Part shown: positions 45,970 to 55,550 of the stretch, piece after piece
Layout: every line of letters starts with the position of its first letter
How positions within the stretch are numbered: the stretch's first letter is position 1
NCBI RefSeq assembly: GCF_900102885.1
Contig: NZ_FNGE01000012.1
Span: 1-64,000, forward strand
Source: Paracoccus chinensis
Lineage (GTDB): Bacteria; Pseudomonadota; Alphaproteobacteria; Rhodobacterales; Rhodobacteraceae
Length of the DNA: 64,000 nucleotides
Direction of reading: 5' to 3'
The notes under the pieces: generated by a model
The model's database searches: none
The model's input: the letters and a program-made list of their open reading frames with translations, nothing else
What the model was told of the DNA's origin: nothing
Position numbers and translations under genes: made by a program

Positions 45970-47598
45970 ATGGTGGAACACACGATCTTCGATTACGCGC
46001 TGGACCGGAGCCCGGCCAACCATGTCCCGCTGTCGCCCCTGTCGTTCATCCAGCGGACGGCGGCGATCTACCCCGATTACCCCGCCGTGTCCTACAACGG
46101 CGTCCGCCGGACCTGGGCCGAGACCTATGACCGCACCCGCCGCCTGGCGAGCGCCCTGGCGGGCCGCGGCATCGGCAAGGGCGACACGGTGGCGGTGGTC
46201 GCGGCCAACATCCCCGAGATGTTCGAGGCGCATTTCGGCGTCCCCATGGCAGGCGCGGTGCTGAACGCGATCAACACGCGGCTGGATGCCGAGGGCATCG
46301 CCTTCATCCTCAAGCATGGCGAGGCCAAGGTCCTGATCGTGGACCCCGAGTTCTCGGATGTCGTGGAACGCGCCGTCCGCATCGCCCATGCGCCGGACCT
46401 GCTGGTCGTGGACGTCCTCGATTCCAGCTTCGAAGGCGGCCAGCGCATCGGCCGGCTGACTTATGACGGGCTTCTGGCGGAGGGCGATCCGGGATTCGGC
46501 TGGGTGATGCCCGATGACGAATGGGACGCGATCGCGTTGAACTATACCTCGGGAACGACGGGCGATCCCAAGGGCGTCGTCTATCACCACCGGGGGGCGG
46601 CGCTGAACGCGCTGTCCAACATCGTCACCTGGGGGATGGGGCATCACGCGCGCTATCTGTGGACGCTGCCCATGTTCCACTGCAACGGCTGGTGCTTTCC
46701 CTGGACCATCGCGGCCAATGCGGGCGTTGCGGTCTGCCTGCGCGCCGTCCGGGCCGAGCCGATCTTCCAGTTGATCCGGGACGAGAAGGTCACGCATTTC
46801 TGCGGCGCCCCCATCGTGCTGAACATGCTGGCCAGCGCTCCGGACCACCTCAAGGACTTCGACCACGAGGTGAAGGTGATGACAGCCGGCGCCCCGCCCC
46901 CCGCAAAGGTGATCGAGGCGATGGAGGACATGGGCGTCGAGGTGACGCATGTCTACGGCCTGACCGAGACCTACGGCCCCTCGGTGGTCTGCGCCTGGAA
47001 GGGCGAGTGGGACAGCCGCAACCAGGGCGAGCGCGCCCGGCTGAAGGTGCGCCAGGGCGTCCCCAACATCGCGCTGTCCGAGATGATGGTGGCCGACCCC
47101 GAGACGCTGGAGCCGGTCCCCGCGGACGGCACCACCATGGGCGAGGTCTTCATGCGCGGCAACAACGTCATGAAGGGCTACCTGAAGAACCCCAGTTCCA
47201 CCGAAAAGGCCTTCCGCGGCGGCTGGTTCGCCTCGGGCGACCTCGGCGTGATGCACCCGGACGGCTATGTGGAGCTGAAGGACCGGTCCAAGGACATCAT
47301 CATCTCGGGCGGCGAGAACATCTCGTCCATCGAGGTCGAGGACGTGCTGTATCGCCATCCGGCGGTGATGGTCGCGGCGGTGGTGGCGAAGCCCGACGAG
47401 AAATGGGGCGAGACGCCCTGCGCCTTTATCGAGCTGCGCGACGGCACCACGGCCGAGGAGGCCGAGATCATCGCCTTCTGCCGCGACAACCTCGCGCATT
47501 ACAAATGCCCCCGGAAGGTGGTGTTCGGCGAGTTGCCCAAGACGCCCACCGGCAAGATCCAGAAGTTCATGCTGCGCGCCCGCGCCAAGGAGATGTGA
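45970..47598 (+). CDS. Acyl-CoA synthetase (AMP-forming), DmdB-like group
   Basis: A 542-aa member of the acyl-adenylate family that makes an acyl-CoA from a carboxylate, ATP and CoA. The P-loop is YTSGTTGDPKGV, then LPMFHCNGWCFPWTIAANAG, YGLTETYGPSVVCAW, and the C-terminal lysine in TPTGKIQKF. The HCNGW motif and length match the group that includes medium-chain and methylmercaptopropionyl-CoA ligases (DmdB), common in this family of bacteria. The real substrate is not known. ATG 45970 follows AAGGGGG. Confidence 0.85.
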   Translation: MVEHTIFDYALDRSPANHVPLSPLSFIQRTAAIYPDYPAVSYNGVRRTWAETYDRTRRLASALAGRGIGKGDTVAVVAANIPEMFEAHFGVPMAGAVLNAINTRLDAEGIAFILKHGEAKVLIVDPEFSDVVERAVRIAHAPDLLVVDVLDSSFEGGQRIGRLTYDGLLAEGDPGFGWVMPDDEWDAIALNYTSGTTGDPKGVVYHHRGAALNALSNIVTWGMGHHARYLWTLPMFHCNGWCFPWTIAANAGVAVCLRAVRAEPIFQLIRDEKVTHFCGAPIVLNMLASAPDHLKDFDHEVKVMTAGAPPPAKVIEAMEDMGVEVTHVYGLTETYGPSVVCAWKGEWDSRNQGERARLKVRQGVPNIALSEMMVADPETLEPVPADGTTMGEVFMRGNNVMKGYLKNPSSTEKAFRGGWFASGDLGVMHPDGYVELKDRSKDIIISGGENISSIEVEDVLYRHPAVMVAAVVAKPDEKWGETPCAFIELRDGTTAEEAEIIAFCRDNLAHYKCPRKVVFGELPKTPTGKIQKFMLRARAKEM

Positions 47599-47624
47599 GG
47601 GCGGAGAGCCGAGCCGGGGCGCCT

Positions 47625-47643
47625 GTGGCTAGCTTTCAGCCAC
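47625..47643. terminator. Weak hairpin between convergent genes
   Basis: A 6-bp stem (GTGGCT / AGCCAC, 47625-47630 with 47638-47643) in the 52 bp between the acyl-CoA synthetase and the osmoprotectant permease. It has no T run; the role as a shared terminator is only likely by position. Confidence 0.3.
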
Positions 47644-47650
47644 CCGGCGC

Positions 47651-48388
47651 TCAGGACCGGGCGCGGGTCCAGCCCGCCGCCCGGCCCTCGATCCAGCGGA
47701 AGCCCGCGTGGATCAGCAGGGCGAGGATGCCCACGACGATCCCGCCCTGGACGACAAAGGCGGTGTTCGAGGACAAAAGGCCCGCGATGATGACCTCGCC
47801 CAGTGTGCGTGCGGCGACGGTGGATCCGATGGTGGCGGTGGACAGCGCAATGACGGCCGACAGCCGCACGCCCGACAGGATCACCGGCAGGGCCAAGGGC
47901 AGTTCCACCCGCCACAGGCGCTGGGCGGGGGTCATGCCCATGCCGCGCGCGGCCTCGATCACCTGCGGGGGCAGGTTGGTCAGGCCTGCCAGCGTATTCT
48001 CGAAGATCGGCAGAAGGCCGTAAAGGAACAGTGCAAGCAGCGTGGGACCGGTGCCGAAGCCCATCACCGGCACGGCCAGCGCCAGCACCGCCACGGGCGG
48101 AAAGGTCTGCCCGACCGAGGCCACCGTGCGCGCCAGGGGCAGGAAGTCCCGTCCGAAGGGCCGCGTGACCAGCACCCCGAAGCCCACCGCCAGCACTGAC
48201 GCCGCCAGCACCGCCCCTGCCACCATCCCCAGGTGCGAGAACGTCAGCGACAGAAGGCTCGTCTGCGTATAGACGGGCGGCGCGCCGTTCCGTGTTAGAG
48301 GCCGCAGCAGGGGCGCGAAGCTTTCGGGCGACAGGAGAAAGGCCAGCAGCAGGATCGCCGCAAGGCCCAGCGCAAGGCGCCCGGTCAC
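47651..48388 (-). CDS. Osmoprotectant ABC transporter permease (YehW/OpuCB type)
   Basis: A 245-aa permease with five to six hydrophobic helices. The EAA loop is VIEAARGMGMTPAQRLWRVELPLALPVILSG, and VARTVASVGQTFPPVAVLALA-like residues precede it. It pairs with the larger permease at 49308. GTG 48388 overlaps the ATPase stop by 4 nt; an upstream in-frame ATG would lie inside the ATPase. It is the last gene of the operon. Confidence 0.9.
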   Translation of the reverse strand: MTGRLALGLAAILLLAFLLSPESFAPLLRPLTRNGAPPVYTQTSLLSLTFSHLGMVAGAVLAASVLAVGFGVLVTRPFGRDFLPLARTVASVGQTFPPVAVLALAVPVMGFGTGPTLLALFLYGLLPIFENTLAGLTNLPPQVIEAARGMGMTPAQRLWRVELPLALPVILSGVRLSAVIALSTATIGSTVAARTLGEVIIAGLLSSNTAFVVQGGIVVGILALLIHAGFRWIEGRAAGWTRARS

Positions 48389-49311
48389 GGCGACCGCCCC
48401 TCGGCCGCCCGGCGCAGGGCCTCCAGCGTCACCACGCCGCCGCCCTCCACCGGCAGGGCGGCGCGGCCCGTCCACAGGCACAGCGACAATGCGTCCCGCA
48501 GCGAGGCGCCAGGGGCGAGCGGCGGGCCCTCGGCTTCCCCCGGCTGGATCAGGTCGGCCACGCAGGTCAGCGAGAGCAGGTGGAAGGGCCGTTCGTCCCT
48601 GCCGATCAGGCGGGCCACGAAGGGGGTCGCGGGGGCGGTCAGGATCTCGCGCGGGGGGGCGTATTGCAGCAGGCGGCCCTGTTCCATCACGGCGATGCGG
48701 TCGCCCAGCGTGATGGCCTCGGCCATGTCATGGGTGACGATGACCAGCGTGGTGCCAAGCTCGCGCTGGATGCGGCGCAGGTCGGTCTGGGCCTGGGCGC
48801 GGATCACGGGGTCGAGCGCGCCGAAGGGCTCGTCCATCAGCAGAAGATCCGGCCGCGCGGCCAGGGCGCGCGCCACGCCCACGCGCTGCTGCTGGCCGCC
48901 CGAAAGCTGGTGGGGCATCCGGTCGCGGAACTCGGCGGGGGGAAGCTGGAACAGCTCCAGCAGTTCGTCCACGCGGGCGGCGATGCGGGCGCGGTCCCAG
49001 CCCAGAAGGCGCGGCACCGTGGCGATGTTCTGCGCGACGGTTCGATGTGGGAACAGCCCGTGGCCCTGGATGGCATAGCCGATCCGGCGGCGCAGAAGAT
49101 GCGGGGGCAGGGCCGCGGTGTCGGTCCCGTCGATCCGGACGCGGCCCGAGGTGGGTTCCACCAGCCGGTTGATCATCCGCAACAGCGTCGTCTTGCCCGA
49201 CCCCGAGGTGCCGACCAGCGCCGCGATCTGCCCCCGCTCGACCGTCAGGCTGACGTCATCCACGGCGGCAAGGGCACCGTAGCGTTTCGTCAGGTGCTCG
49301 ATCTCGATCAT
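48385..49311 (-). CDS. Osmoprotectant ABC transporter ATP-binding protein (YehX/OpuCA type)
   Basis: A 308-aa ATPase. Walker A is GTSGSGKTTLL, GYAIQGHGLFPHRTV is the Q-loop segment typical of the ProV/OpuCA group, the signature is [15 protein letters not shown] and Walker B LLLMDEPFGALD. The C-terminal 75 residues look like a single reduced CBS-type module rather than the full pair of ProV. It overlaps genes on both sides by 4 nt. Confidence 0.92.
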   Translation of the reverse strand: MIEIEHLTKRYGALAAVDDVSLTVERGQIAALVGTSGSGKTTLLRMINRLVEPTSGRVRIDGTDTAALPPHLLRRRIGYAIQGHGLFPHRTVAQNIATVPRLLGWDRARIAARVDELLELFQLPPAEFRDRMPHQLSGGQQQRVGVARALAARPDLLLMDEPFGALDPVIRAQAQTDLRRIQRELGTTLVIVTHDMAEAITLGDRIAVMEQGRLLQYAPPREILTAPATPFVARLIGRDERPFHLLSLTCVADLIQPGEAEGPPLAPGASLRDALSLCLWTGRAALPVEGGGVVTLEALRRAAEGRSP

Positions 49312-50483
49312 GCGCGGACCTTTCGCGGGTCGATCCCCTCCAGAGCCAGGTCCAGCGCGATGCCCGACACCAGCGCCAGCGCGATGGTCGGCAGCGCGCC
49401 CAGCAGCACGAGGTCCATGGCGGTCTGGTTCAGCCCCTGAAAGACGAAGCTGCCGAAGCCGCCGCCGCCGATCAGCCCCGCGATCACGGCAAGGCCGATG
49501 TTCTGGACCAGCACGATGCGCACCGCAGCCAGCAGGACCGGCAGGGTCAGCGGGATCATCACCTGCGCCAAGGTCTGCGCACGCGTCATTCCAAGGCCCG
49601 CCGCGGCCTCGCGGACCCCCGGCGGAACGCCCGCCAGCCCGGCGAGCAGGTTCGAGACGACCGGCAGCAGCGAATACAGGAACAGCGCCACCAATGCCGG
49701 AAAGGCGCCGATCCCGGCGATCCCCGCCGCCGCCGCCCCCGGCACACTTGCCGCGATCCAGCCGAACAGGGGGATCATGATCCCGAACAGCGCCAGCGAC
49801 GGGATTGTCTGGACAACATTCAGGACGCCCAGCACCGCCCCCCGCAGGCGCGGTGCCTCGTGGACCAGGATGCCCAGCGGCAGCCCCACCGCCAGCGCCG
49901 CGCCCAGCGAGCCGAAGGCCAGCATCAGGTGGCGCTGCGCCTCGCGCCAGAAGGTGTCGCGCCGCGCGGCGTATTCCCGCATCACCGAGAGGTCATCCAT
50001 GAGCCCCGTTCCAAGGATCAGCGCGCCTGCCACAACCGCCCCCGCCAGCAGCGCCCAGCGCCAAGCGGGCCGCAGCGCCAGCCGAGACAGCGCATCAGCC
50101 AAAGCCAGCGCGAAGGCCGCAAGCAGCAGCCAGAAGCCCGCGCCCAGCGAGACGCGTGCAATGCGGTCGCCCTCGGGCACCAGCGCGCCCGCAGCTGCTC
50201 CGGCGAACAGGATCACGCCCAGAAGCCCAGCCAAGGCCAGCACAAGCCCTGCGGGCGCCGGACGGCGGACTGGGATCGCCATGGCAAGCGCTCCGGTCAG
50301 TGCAGCCGCGACGGCCCAGCCCCAAGGGCCGAGCGCGTCGGGCAGACTCAATCCCTCTCCGGCGACGATGCGGTTCGCGCGGAACTGGACAAAGGGCTGG
50401 GCAAGGCCCGCCAGCCCGAGGGCTGCGAACAGAAGCCCCGGACGGCTGACGCCGGGCCGCGTTCCGACGACGGCCGGGTTCAT
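49308..50483 (-). CDS. Osmoprotectant ABC transporter permease (YehY type, long form)
   Basis: A 391-aa permease. The N-terminal 180 residues contain about five extra hydrophobic segments, and the C-terminal 200 residues are the transport domain with VVQTIPSLALFGIMIPLFG and the EAA loop VREAAAGLGMTRAQTLAQVMIPLTLPVLL. This long form is characteristic of YehY in the low-affinity betaine system. It starts 22 bp after the binding-protein gene. Confidence 0.9.
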   Translation of the reverse strand: MNPAVVGTRPGVSRPGLLFAALGLAGLAQPFVQFRANRIVAGEGLSLPDALGPWGWAVAAALTGALAMAIPVRRPAPAGLVLALAGLLGVILFAGAAAGALVPEGDRIARVSLGAGFWLLLAAFALALADALSRLALRPAWRWALLAGAVVAGALILGTGLMDDLSVMREYAARRDTFWREAQRHLMLAFGSLGAALAVGLPLGILVHEAPRLRGAVLGVLNVVQTIPSLALFGIMIPLFGWIAASVPGAAAAGIAGIGAFPALVALFLYSLLPVVSNLLAGLAGVPPGVREAAAGLGMTRAQTLAQVMIPLTLPVLLAAVRIVLVQNIGLAVIAGLIGGGGFGSFVFQGLNQTAMDLVLLGALPTIALALVSGIALDLALEGIDPRKVRA

Positions 50484-50505
50484 CCGCTGCCGGGCGGGCA
50501 GGGGG

Positions 50506-51411
50506 TCACTCGATCAGGCCCTTGCGGGTCAGGTAGTCCTCGGCCACCGCCGCCGCGGGCTCGCCGCCCACCTGGATGCGGGCGTTCAGCTCCTGCAGCG
50601 TGGTCAGGTCGAAGCCCGCGAAGATCGGGTTCAGCACCTCGGGGATCTTCGGATATTCCTCCAGCACCTCGGCCCGGACCACCGGCGCAGGCTGGTAGAA
50701 GGGCTGCACGGCCTTGTCGTCTTCCATCACCACCAGCCCGGCAGGCTCGATGCCGCCGTCGGTGCCATAGACCATGGCCGCGTTCACGCCCGAGGTCTGC
50801 TGCGCCGCCGCCGCAATCGTCGCGGCCGTGTCGCCGCCCGACAACTGCACCAGTTGCGCGGGCGAAAGCTGGAAACCGTAGGTCGTCTGGAAGGCCGGAA
50901 GCGCCGCGGGCGAGGTCACGAACTCGGTCGAGGCCGCGAGCTTCACCTGCCCGCCCCCGGCGACCCAGGCGCCGAAATCGGACATGGTCCGCAGGTTGTT
51001 CTGCTCGGCCAGGTCGCGGCGGACCGCAATGGCCCAGGTGTTGTTGGCGGGCGCGGGGTCCAGCCAGATCAGGTTGCCCGCATGGTCCAGTTCCGCCGCG
51101 CGTGCATAGGATTGCGCGGCGTCCTTCCAGACGGGGCTGTCGGCCTCGTTGTGGAAGAAGGCGGCGTTGCCGGTGTATTCGGGATAGATGTCGATCTGCC
51201 CCGAGGCGATCGCGTCCCGCACGATGGGCGTGCCGCCCAGCTGCAGGCGGTTTTCCACCGGCATCCCGGCATGTTCCAGCGCCAGCAGGATGACGTTGCC
51301 CAGCAGCCCGCCCTCGGTGTCGATCTTGGACGACACCACGATGTCGCGCGCCGCGGCGGGCGAGGCGAGGCCCGCCAGAACGACAAGGGCGATGGTCGTG
51401 ATCTTGCGCAA
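50506..51411 (-). CDS. osmF: Osmoprotectant-binding protein (OsmF/YehZ type)
   Basis: A 301-aa periplasmic binding protein of the OpuAC family. Signal peptide about 21 residues (VVLAGLASPAAA). It shows DIVVSSKIDTEGGLLGNVILLALEHAG, the QIDIYPEYTGNAA motif typical of this family, and ends in EDYLTRKGLIE. It would bind glycine betaine or a related quaternary amine at low affinity. The start is a TTG at 51411 with GAGGAG eight bases upstream, a strong signal that makes it credible. It heads the operon under a perfect EcfG-type promoter. Confidence 0.9.
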   Translation of the reverse strand: MRKITTIALVVLAGLASPAAARDIVVSSKIDTEGGLLGNVILLALEHAGMPVENRLQLGGTPIVRDAIASGQIDIYPEYTGNAAFFHNEADSPVWKDAAQSYARAAELDHAGNLIWLDPAPANNTWAIAVRRDLAEQNNLRTMSDFGAWVAGGGQVKLAASTEFVTSPAALPAFQTTYGFQLSPAQLVQLSGGDTAATIAAAAQQTSGVNAAMVYGTDGGIEPAGLVVMEDDKAVQPFYQPAPVVRAEVLEEYPKIPEVLNPIFAGFDLTTLQELNARIQVGGEPAAAVAEDYLTRKGLIE

Positions 51412-51498
51412 TTCCGGTTCTCCTCGTCGGGGCTCCCTTGGGGCAGCCTATGCGGCAAAGACCTGGCCTGCAAAGGCCCGCGTGCCGGGACGCGGTTG

Positions 51499-51524
51499 AA
51501 CGCGCGTCCCGGCGGGGCCGTTCC
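51499..51524 (-). promoter_or_regulatory. EcfG-type general stress promoter of the osmoprotectant operon
   Basis: On the minus strand GGAAC (51524-51520), a 17-nt spacer, CGTT (51502-51499): an exact match to the general stress consensus of alphaproteobacteria. It lies 88 bp upstream of the osmF TTG. It also sits inside an inverted repeat (51484-51494 with 51503-51513). Confidence 0.75.
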
Positions 51525-51715
51525 GGGGAAAGTGGGGTTCTCTGGGAGACCTCAGATCGCGCTTGGCGGCGACCTTGCCCGTCCGCTGCGTCTTCTGCCT
51601 GGGTGGCAAGCATGCCGTCTTGCTGCCGAGATGAGCCTCCCGGTGGACCACAGGGCGCCTTCGCACCCCCAAGATGCCGATGCCCTGCAGCCCGGCGACA
51701 TGCGCGGGACGAGGG

Positions 51716-51749
51716 GCCGGGGCCGCTGGACGTCGCCATCGGCCCCGGC
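51716..51749 (-). terminator. Hairpin downstream of dapD
   Basis: A 10-bp GC-rich stem with a 14-nt loop six bases after the dapD stop. No T run follows on the minus strand, so termination is by inference from position. Confidence 0.4.
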
Positions 51750-51755
51750 AAGCCA

Positions 51756-52580
<825 letters not shown>

Positions 52581-52677
52581 GGTGGCCCTTTCTGGCGGTC
52601 GGGTGGAAATCCTTGCCGTGGGGCTATAAGCGGGGGGTCAGCACCGTGCAACGCCGGTGGCCAGCTTTGAGGTTTGG

Positions 52678-53502
52678 ATGACGCCCCCCGACGACGAACG
52701 CAGCCACACCCTGCGCCACAGCCAACAGGACGCGGTCGTCGCGGCGCACGACCCTTCGACGCCCCAGACGCGCTCGCCGTCCTACCGGCTGGCCTTCACT
52801 GACACGGAATTCCTGCTGCGCGAGGAGTTGCGTCCGGTCCGCCTGCAGCTGGAGCTGCTGAAGCCCGAGATGATCATGGACGAGCGCGGCGTGACCTCGA
52901 CCGTGGTGATGTTCGGCGGCGCCCGCATCCCTGCGCCGGAACACGCGAGCCGCGCGCGCACGCCCACGCTGGCGCGGCTGTCGGCCTATTATGCCGAGGC
53001 CGAGCGCTTTGCTGCGCTGATCACCAGGCGCTCGATCGCCACCAAGGGGCGCGAATGGGTGATCTGCACCGGCGGCGGGCCGGGGGTGATGGAGGCAGGG
53101 AACAAGGGTGCCCATGAGGCGGGCGGCCAGTCCATCGGGCTGGGGATCGTGCTGCCGCACGAGCAGGCGCCGAACCTCTACGTAACGCCGGACCTGGCCT
53201 TCAACTTCCACTATTTCGCCATCCGCAAGATGCATTTCCTGATGCGCGCGCGGGCGATCACGATCTTTCCCGGCGGCTTCGGCACCTTGGACGAGATGTT
53301 CGAGGCGCTGACCCTGATCCAGACCGGCCGGATGAAGCCCATCCCCTTCCTTCTGTTCGGGACCGAGTTCTGGAACCGCATCATCGACTGGCAGGCGCTG
53401 GCCGAGGCGGGCACTATCAGCCCCGAGGACCTCGGCCTCTTCACCTTTGTCGAAACCGCCGAGGAGGCGATTGCCGCCATCGACGCCTTCGATCTGGGCT
53501 GA
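52678..53502 (+). CDS. LOG family protein (TIGR00730-like)
   Basis: A 274-aa protein of the lysine-decarboxylase-like/LOG family. It has CTGGGPGVMEAGNKGAHEAGG and the hallmark PGGFGTLDEMFEALTLIQTGR. LOG proteins cleave nucleoside 5'-monophosphates of cytokinin type to free base and ribose 5-phosphate; in bacteria the physiological role is not clear. About 85 N-terminal residues precede the core, more than in short LOGs. ATG 52678 has GAGG upstream. It is convergent with the catalase-like gene with 3 bp between stops. Confidence 0.88.
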   Translation: MTPPDDERSHTLRHSQQDAVVAAHDPSTPQTRSPSYRLAFTDTEFLLREELRPVRLQLELLKPEMIMDERGVTSTVVMFGGARIPAPEHASRARTPTLARLSAYYAEAERFAALITRRSIATKGREWVICTGGGPGVMEAGNKGAHEAGGQSIGLGIVLPHEQAPNLYVTPDLAFNFHYFAIRKMHFLMRARAITIFPGGFGTLDEMFEALTLIQTGRMKPIPFLLFGTEFWNRIIDWQALAEAGTISPEDLGLFTFVETAEEAIAAIDAFDLG

Positions 53503-53505
53503 GCT

Positions 53506-54603
53506 TCAGCCGCCGAGCCTTGGCACCGTCCGCGGCTCGTGGATCGGGCAGCCGGTCAGTTCGCTGCGGTGGCCGGCCGAGATCGGATAAACCTGCCGCC
53601 GGGCGCGCATGATGTTGCCCAGGGGGCGGTGCGCCTCGATCCCCCGCCAGGGACGGAAGGCGATGCTTTCGTCCACGATGGCCGATCGCGCGTCGCTCCA
53701 GGATTCCTGCGCGGGAACGCTCAGGGTGGCGACGGGCTGGAAGGGGGACTCCTCCTCGCTCCACTCGACCGAGGCATCCTCGATGGGCATCCGGTCGAGA
53801 TCGCGGCAAAGCTGCACCTCGAGCGTCCAGCTGCCGCCCTGTCGGGCCAGCGTCTCGATTACCGCCGCGCGGATCGCGTCGGGGTCGTCCAGGTCGATCC
53901 GATCGCCCTCCAGCGCCGTGAAGCTGTCCGAGGCGGGGACGAGCCGCAGCTTGGCGATATGGTCGCCGTATCGCAGCGGGACCTGGGTGTAGTAGCTTTC
54001 GCCCAGGGGGTTCGTGGGCTTGTAGCCGCCCAGCGCGCTCAGCATGGCGCTGTGCAGACCGACCGCCTCGATGGCGCGTTCGACCGGGCGCAGGATGGTG
54101 GACAGCGCGACCTTGGCCCATTCGGCGCGCTCGGTTGTCAGCGCGACCGGCTTGAGGCTGCGCAGGAAGGCCCTGGTGTCGGGGGCCTGGAAGTTCGGGC
54201 TGCTCGCCATCAGGAGGTCCTGGGTGGTGTCCTCCTCGCTGCCGGGCAGGCGCTCACCCTCGACCCCGAAAAGCTTGAGGGCCATGCCGCGGGGCAGGGA
54301 CACGCTGTCGCGCAGCACGTCGCCGGGAATGGTCGAGATCCGCAGCAGGGCGTCAAATTCGCGCGGCGCGGCGAAGACGCCCTGCGCCAGCTCGGGCGGC
54401 AGGCCTTCGTGGACGGACAGGGTGCCGGTCAGGATCGCGTGGCTTTTCGCATGGACCGACCGCACGGCATGGCCGCCCGCCTCATGCGTGCGGTCGATGA
54501 TGTAGGTCATCTGCTCGGCGATCCTGCGGGTCGTCTCGGCCTCGTCGGGCTGGACGGTCTCGACATCGGGCGAATAGGCGACGGGCGCGTCGAGGCGCGA
54601 CAT
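53506..54603 (-). CDS. Catalase-fold haem protein, short (catalase-like family)
   Basis: A 365-aa protein of the catalase-like family that is shorter than true catalases. A distal His candidate is in AVRSVHAKSHAILTGTL, and the proximal Tyr candidate is in RARRQVYPISAGHRS near the C terminus. Middle blocks are GMALKLFGVEGERL and LLMASSPNFQAPDTRAFL. It may act on peroxides other than hydrogen peroxide. ATG 54603 has AGGAG upstream. A weak EcfG-type motif lies just before it, fitting a stress role. Confidence 0.8.
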   Translation of the reverse strand: MSRLDAPVAYSPDVETVQPDEAETTRRIAEQMTYIIDRTHEAGGHAVRSVHAKSHAILTGTLSVHEGLPPELAQGVFAAPREFDALLRISTIPGDVLRDSVSLPRGMALKLFGVEGERLPGSEEDTTQDLLMASSPNFQAPDTRAFLRSLKPVALTTERAEWAKVALSTILRPVERAIEAVGLHSAMLSALGGYKPTNPLGESYYTQVPLRYGDHIAKLRLVPASDSFTALEGDRIDLDDPDAIRAAVIETLARQGGSWTLEVQLCRDLDRMPIEDASVEWSEEESPFQPVATLSVPAQESWSDARSAIVDESIAFRPWRGIEAHRPLGNIMRARRQVYPISAGHRSELTGCPIHEPRTVPRLGG

Positions 54604-54635
54604 GGGCTTGCTCCTGACCTGGTGTGCCGGGGGGA

Positions 54636-54660
54636 AGCGCCGGCAGGGCGGGCAGGTTCC
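54636..54660 (-). promoter_or_regulatory. Weak EcfG-like promoter for the catalase-like gene
   Basis: On the minus strand GGAAC (54660-54656), 16-nt spacer, CGCT (54639-54636). One mismatch to CGTT. It ends about 33 bp before ATG 54603. It overlaps the rlmH stop. Confidence 0.4.
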
Positions 54661-54661
54661 G

Positions 54662-55138
54662 TCAGACCCGGTGATAGGGCGAGCCCGCAAGGATCGTCGC
54701 GGCGCGATAAAGCTGTTCGGACAGCATGACGCGGGCCAGCATATGCGGCCAGACCATCGCGCCGAAGGACAGCGTCAGGTCGGCGCGGTCGCGCAAGGCG
54801 GGGTCCAGCCCGTCCGCGCCCCCGATCAGGAACACGGCGTCCGAGCGTCCATCGTCGCGGAAACGGGCGAGGGCAGATGCGAAGTCGGGCGACGACAGAA
54901 GCCGCCCGCGTTCGTCCAGGGCGATGATCGCGGCACCCTCGGGGATCTGGCGGGAGAGAAGGGCTGCCTCGGCGGATTTGCCGCCGCCCTTGCGATCCTC
55001 GACCTCGATCACTTCGGCGGGACCGAGTCCAAGCGCGCGGCCGGTCTGGGCGAACCGGCCGAGATAGTCCTGGATCAGCGCCGCTTCGGGCGCACGCGCG
55101 GCCAGCCGCCCGACCGCGGCGATGCGGACCCGAAGCAT
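54662..55138 (-). CDS. rlmH: 23S rRNA (pseudouridine-1915-N3) methyltransferase
   Basis: A 158-aa SPOUT methyltransferase that modifies helix 69 of the large subunit. The knot and SAM site are visible in AVFLIGGADGLDP and LSFGAMVWPHMLARVMLSEQLYRA, ending in GSPYHRV as in the family. ATG 55138 is 7 bp after the rsfS stop, so the two form the usual rsfS-rlmH pair. Confidence 0.96.
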   Translation of the reverse strand: MLRVRIAAVGRLAARAPEAALIQDYLGRFAQTGRALGLGPAEVIEVEDRKGGGKSAEAALLSRQIPEGAAIIALDERGRLLSSPDFASALARFRDDGRSDAVFLIGGADGLDPALRDRADLTLSFGAMVWPHMLARVMLSEQLYRAATILAGSPYHRV

Positions 55139-55145
55139 TGCGGAC

Positions 55146-55550
55146 TTACTGCGTCAGCGACTGGGTGGCGTCAGGGGCAGCGCCGCCCCGCAGGCTGGCC
55201 AGCGCGTCGGCGGGCATCCACATCTTCTCGAGTTGGTAGAACTCGCGCACCTCGGGGCGGAAGACATGGACGATGACGTCGTCGGTGTCGATCAGCACCC
55301 AGTCGCCGGTGTCCTTGCCCTCGATCCGGGCGGAGCGGCCGCATTCGGTCTTGAGGCGGTCAACCAGCTTCTGGGCGATGGACGCCACCTGGCGCGAGCT
55401 GCGGCCCGAGGCGATGACCATGTGGTCGGCCATGGCGGAACGTCCGCGCAGGTCGATGGTGACGATGTCCTCGGCCTTGTCGTCATCGAGCGAGGCGAGG
55501 ATGCGGGCAAGCAACTGGTCGCTGCTTTCCGCGGTGGTCGCGGCCGGCAC
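55146..55550 (-). CDS. rsfS: Ribosome silencing factor
   Basis: RsfS binds uL14 and blocks subunit joining in poor conditions. The 134-aa reading has DKAEDIVTIDLRGRSAMADHMVIASGRSSRQVASIAQKL in segments and WVLIDTDDVIVHVFRPEVREFYQLEKMW. The annotated start is GTG 55550, but it has no ribosome binding site. A CTG at 55577, nine codons upstream in frame, has GGAGGA six bases before it, and I think this is the true start (MSTTVPSAEV...). rlmH follows. Confidence 0.93.
   Translation of the reverse strand: MPAATTAESSDQLLARILASLDDDKAEDIVTIDLRGRSAMADHMVIASGRSSRQVASIAQKLVDRLKTECGRSARIEGKDTGDWVLIDTDDVIVHVFRPEVREFYQLEKMWMPADALASLRGGAAPDATQSLTQ

Larger units (their letters stand above)
51412..51755. other. 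Non-coding region between dapD and osmF
   Basis: 344 bp with no gene. It holds the EcfG-type promoter at 51499-51524 and a 10-bp stem with a 14-nt loop (51716-51725 with 51740-51749) 6 bp past the dapD stop, which may end dapD transcription. The middle (51530-51710) shows nothing clear. Confidence 0.6.

Noticed and set aside
51484-51513. 11-bp inverted repeat, at first taken as a terminator after dapD
   Set aside because: It lies over the exact GGAAC-N17-CGTT motif of the osmoprotectant operon and is 240 bp from dapD; the promoter reading fits better.
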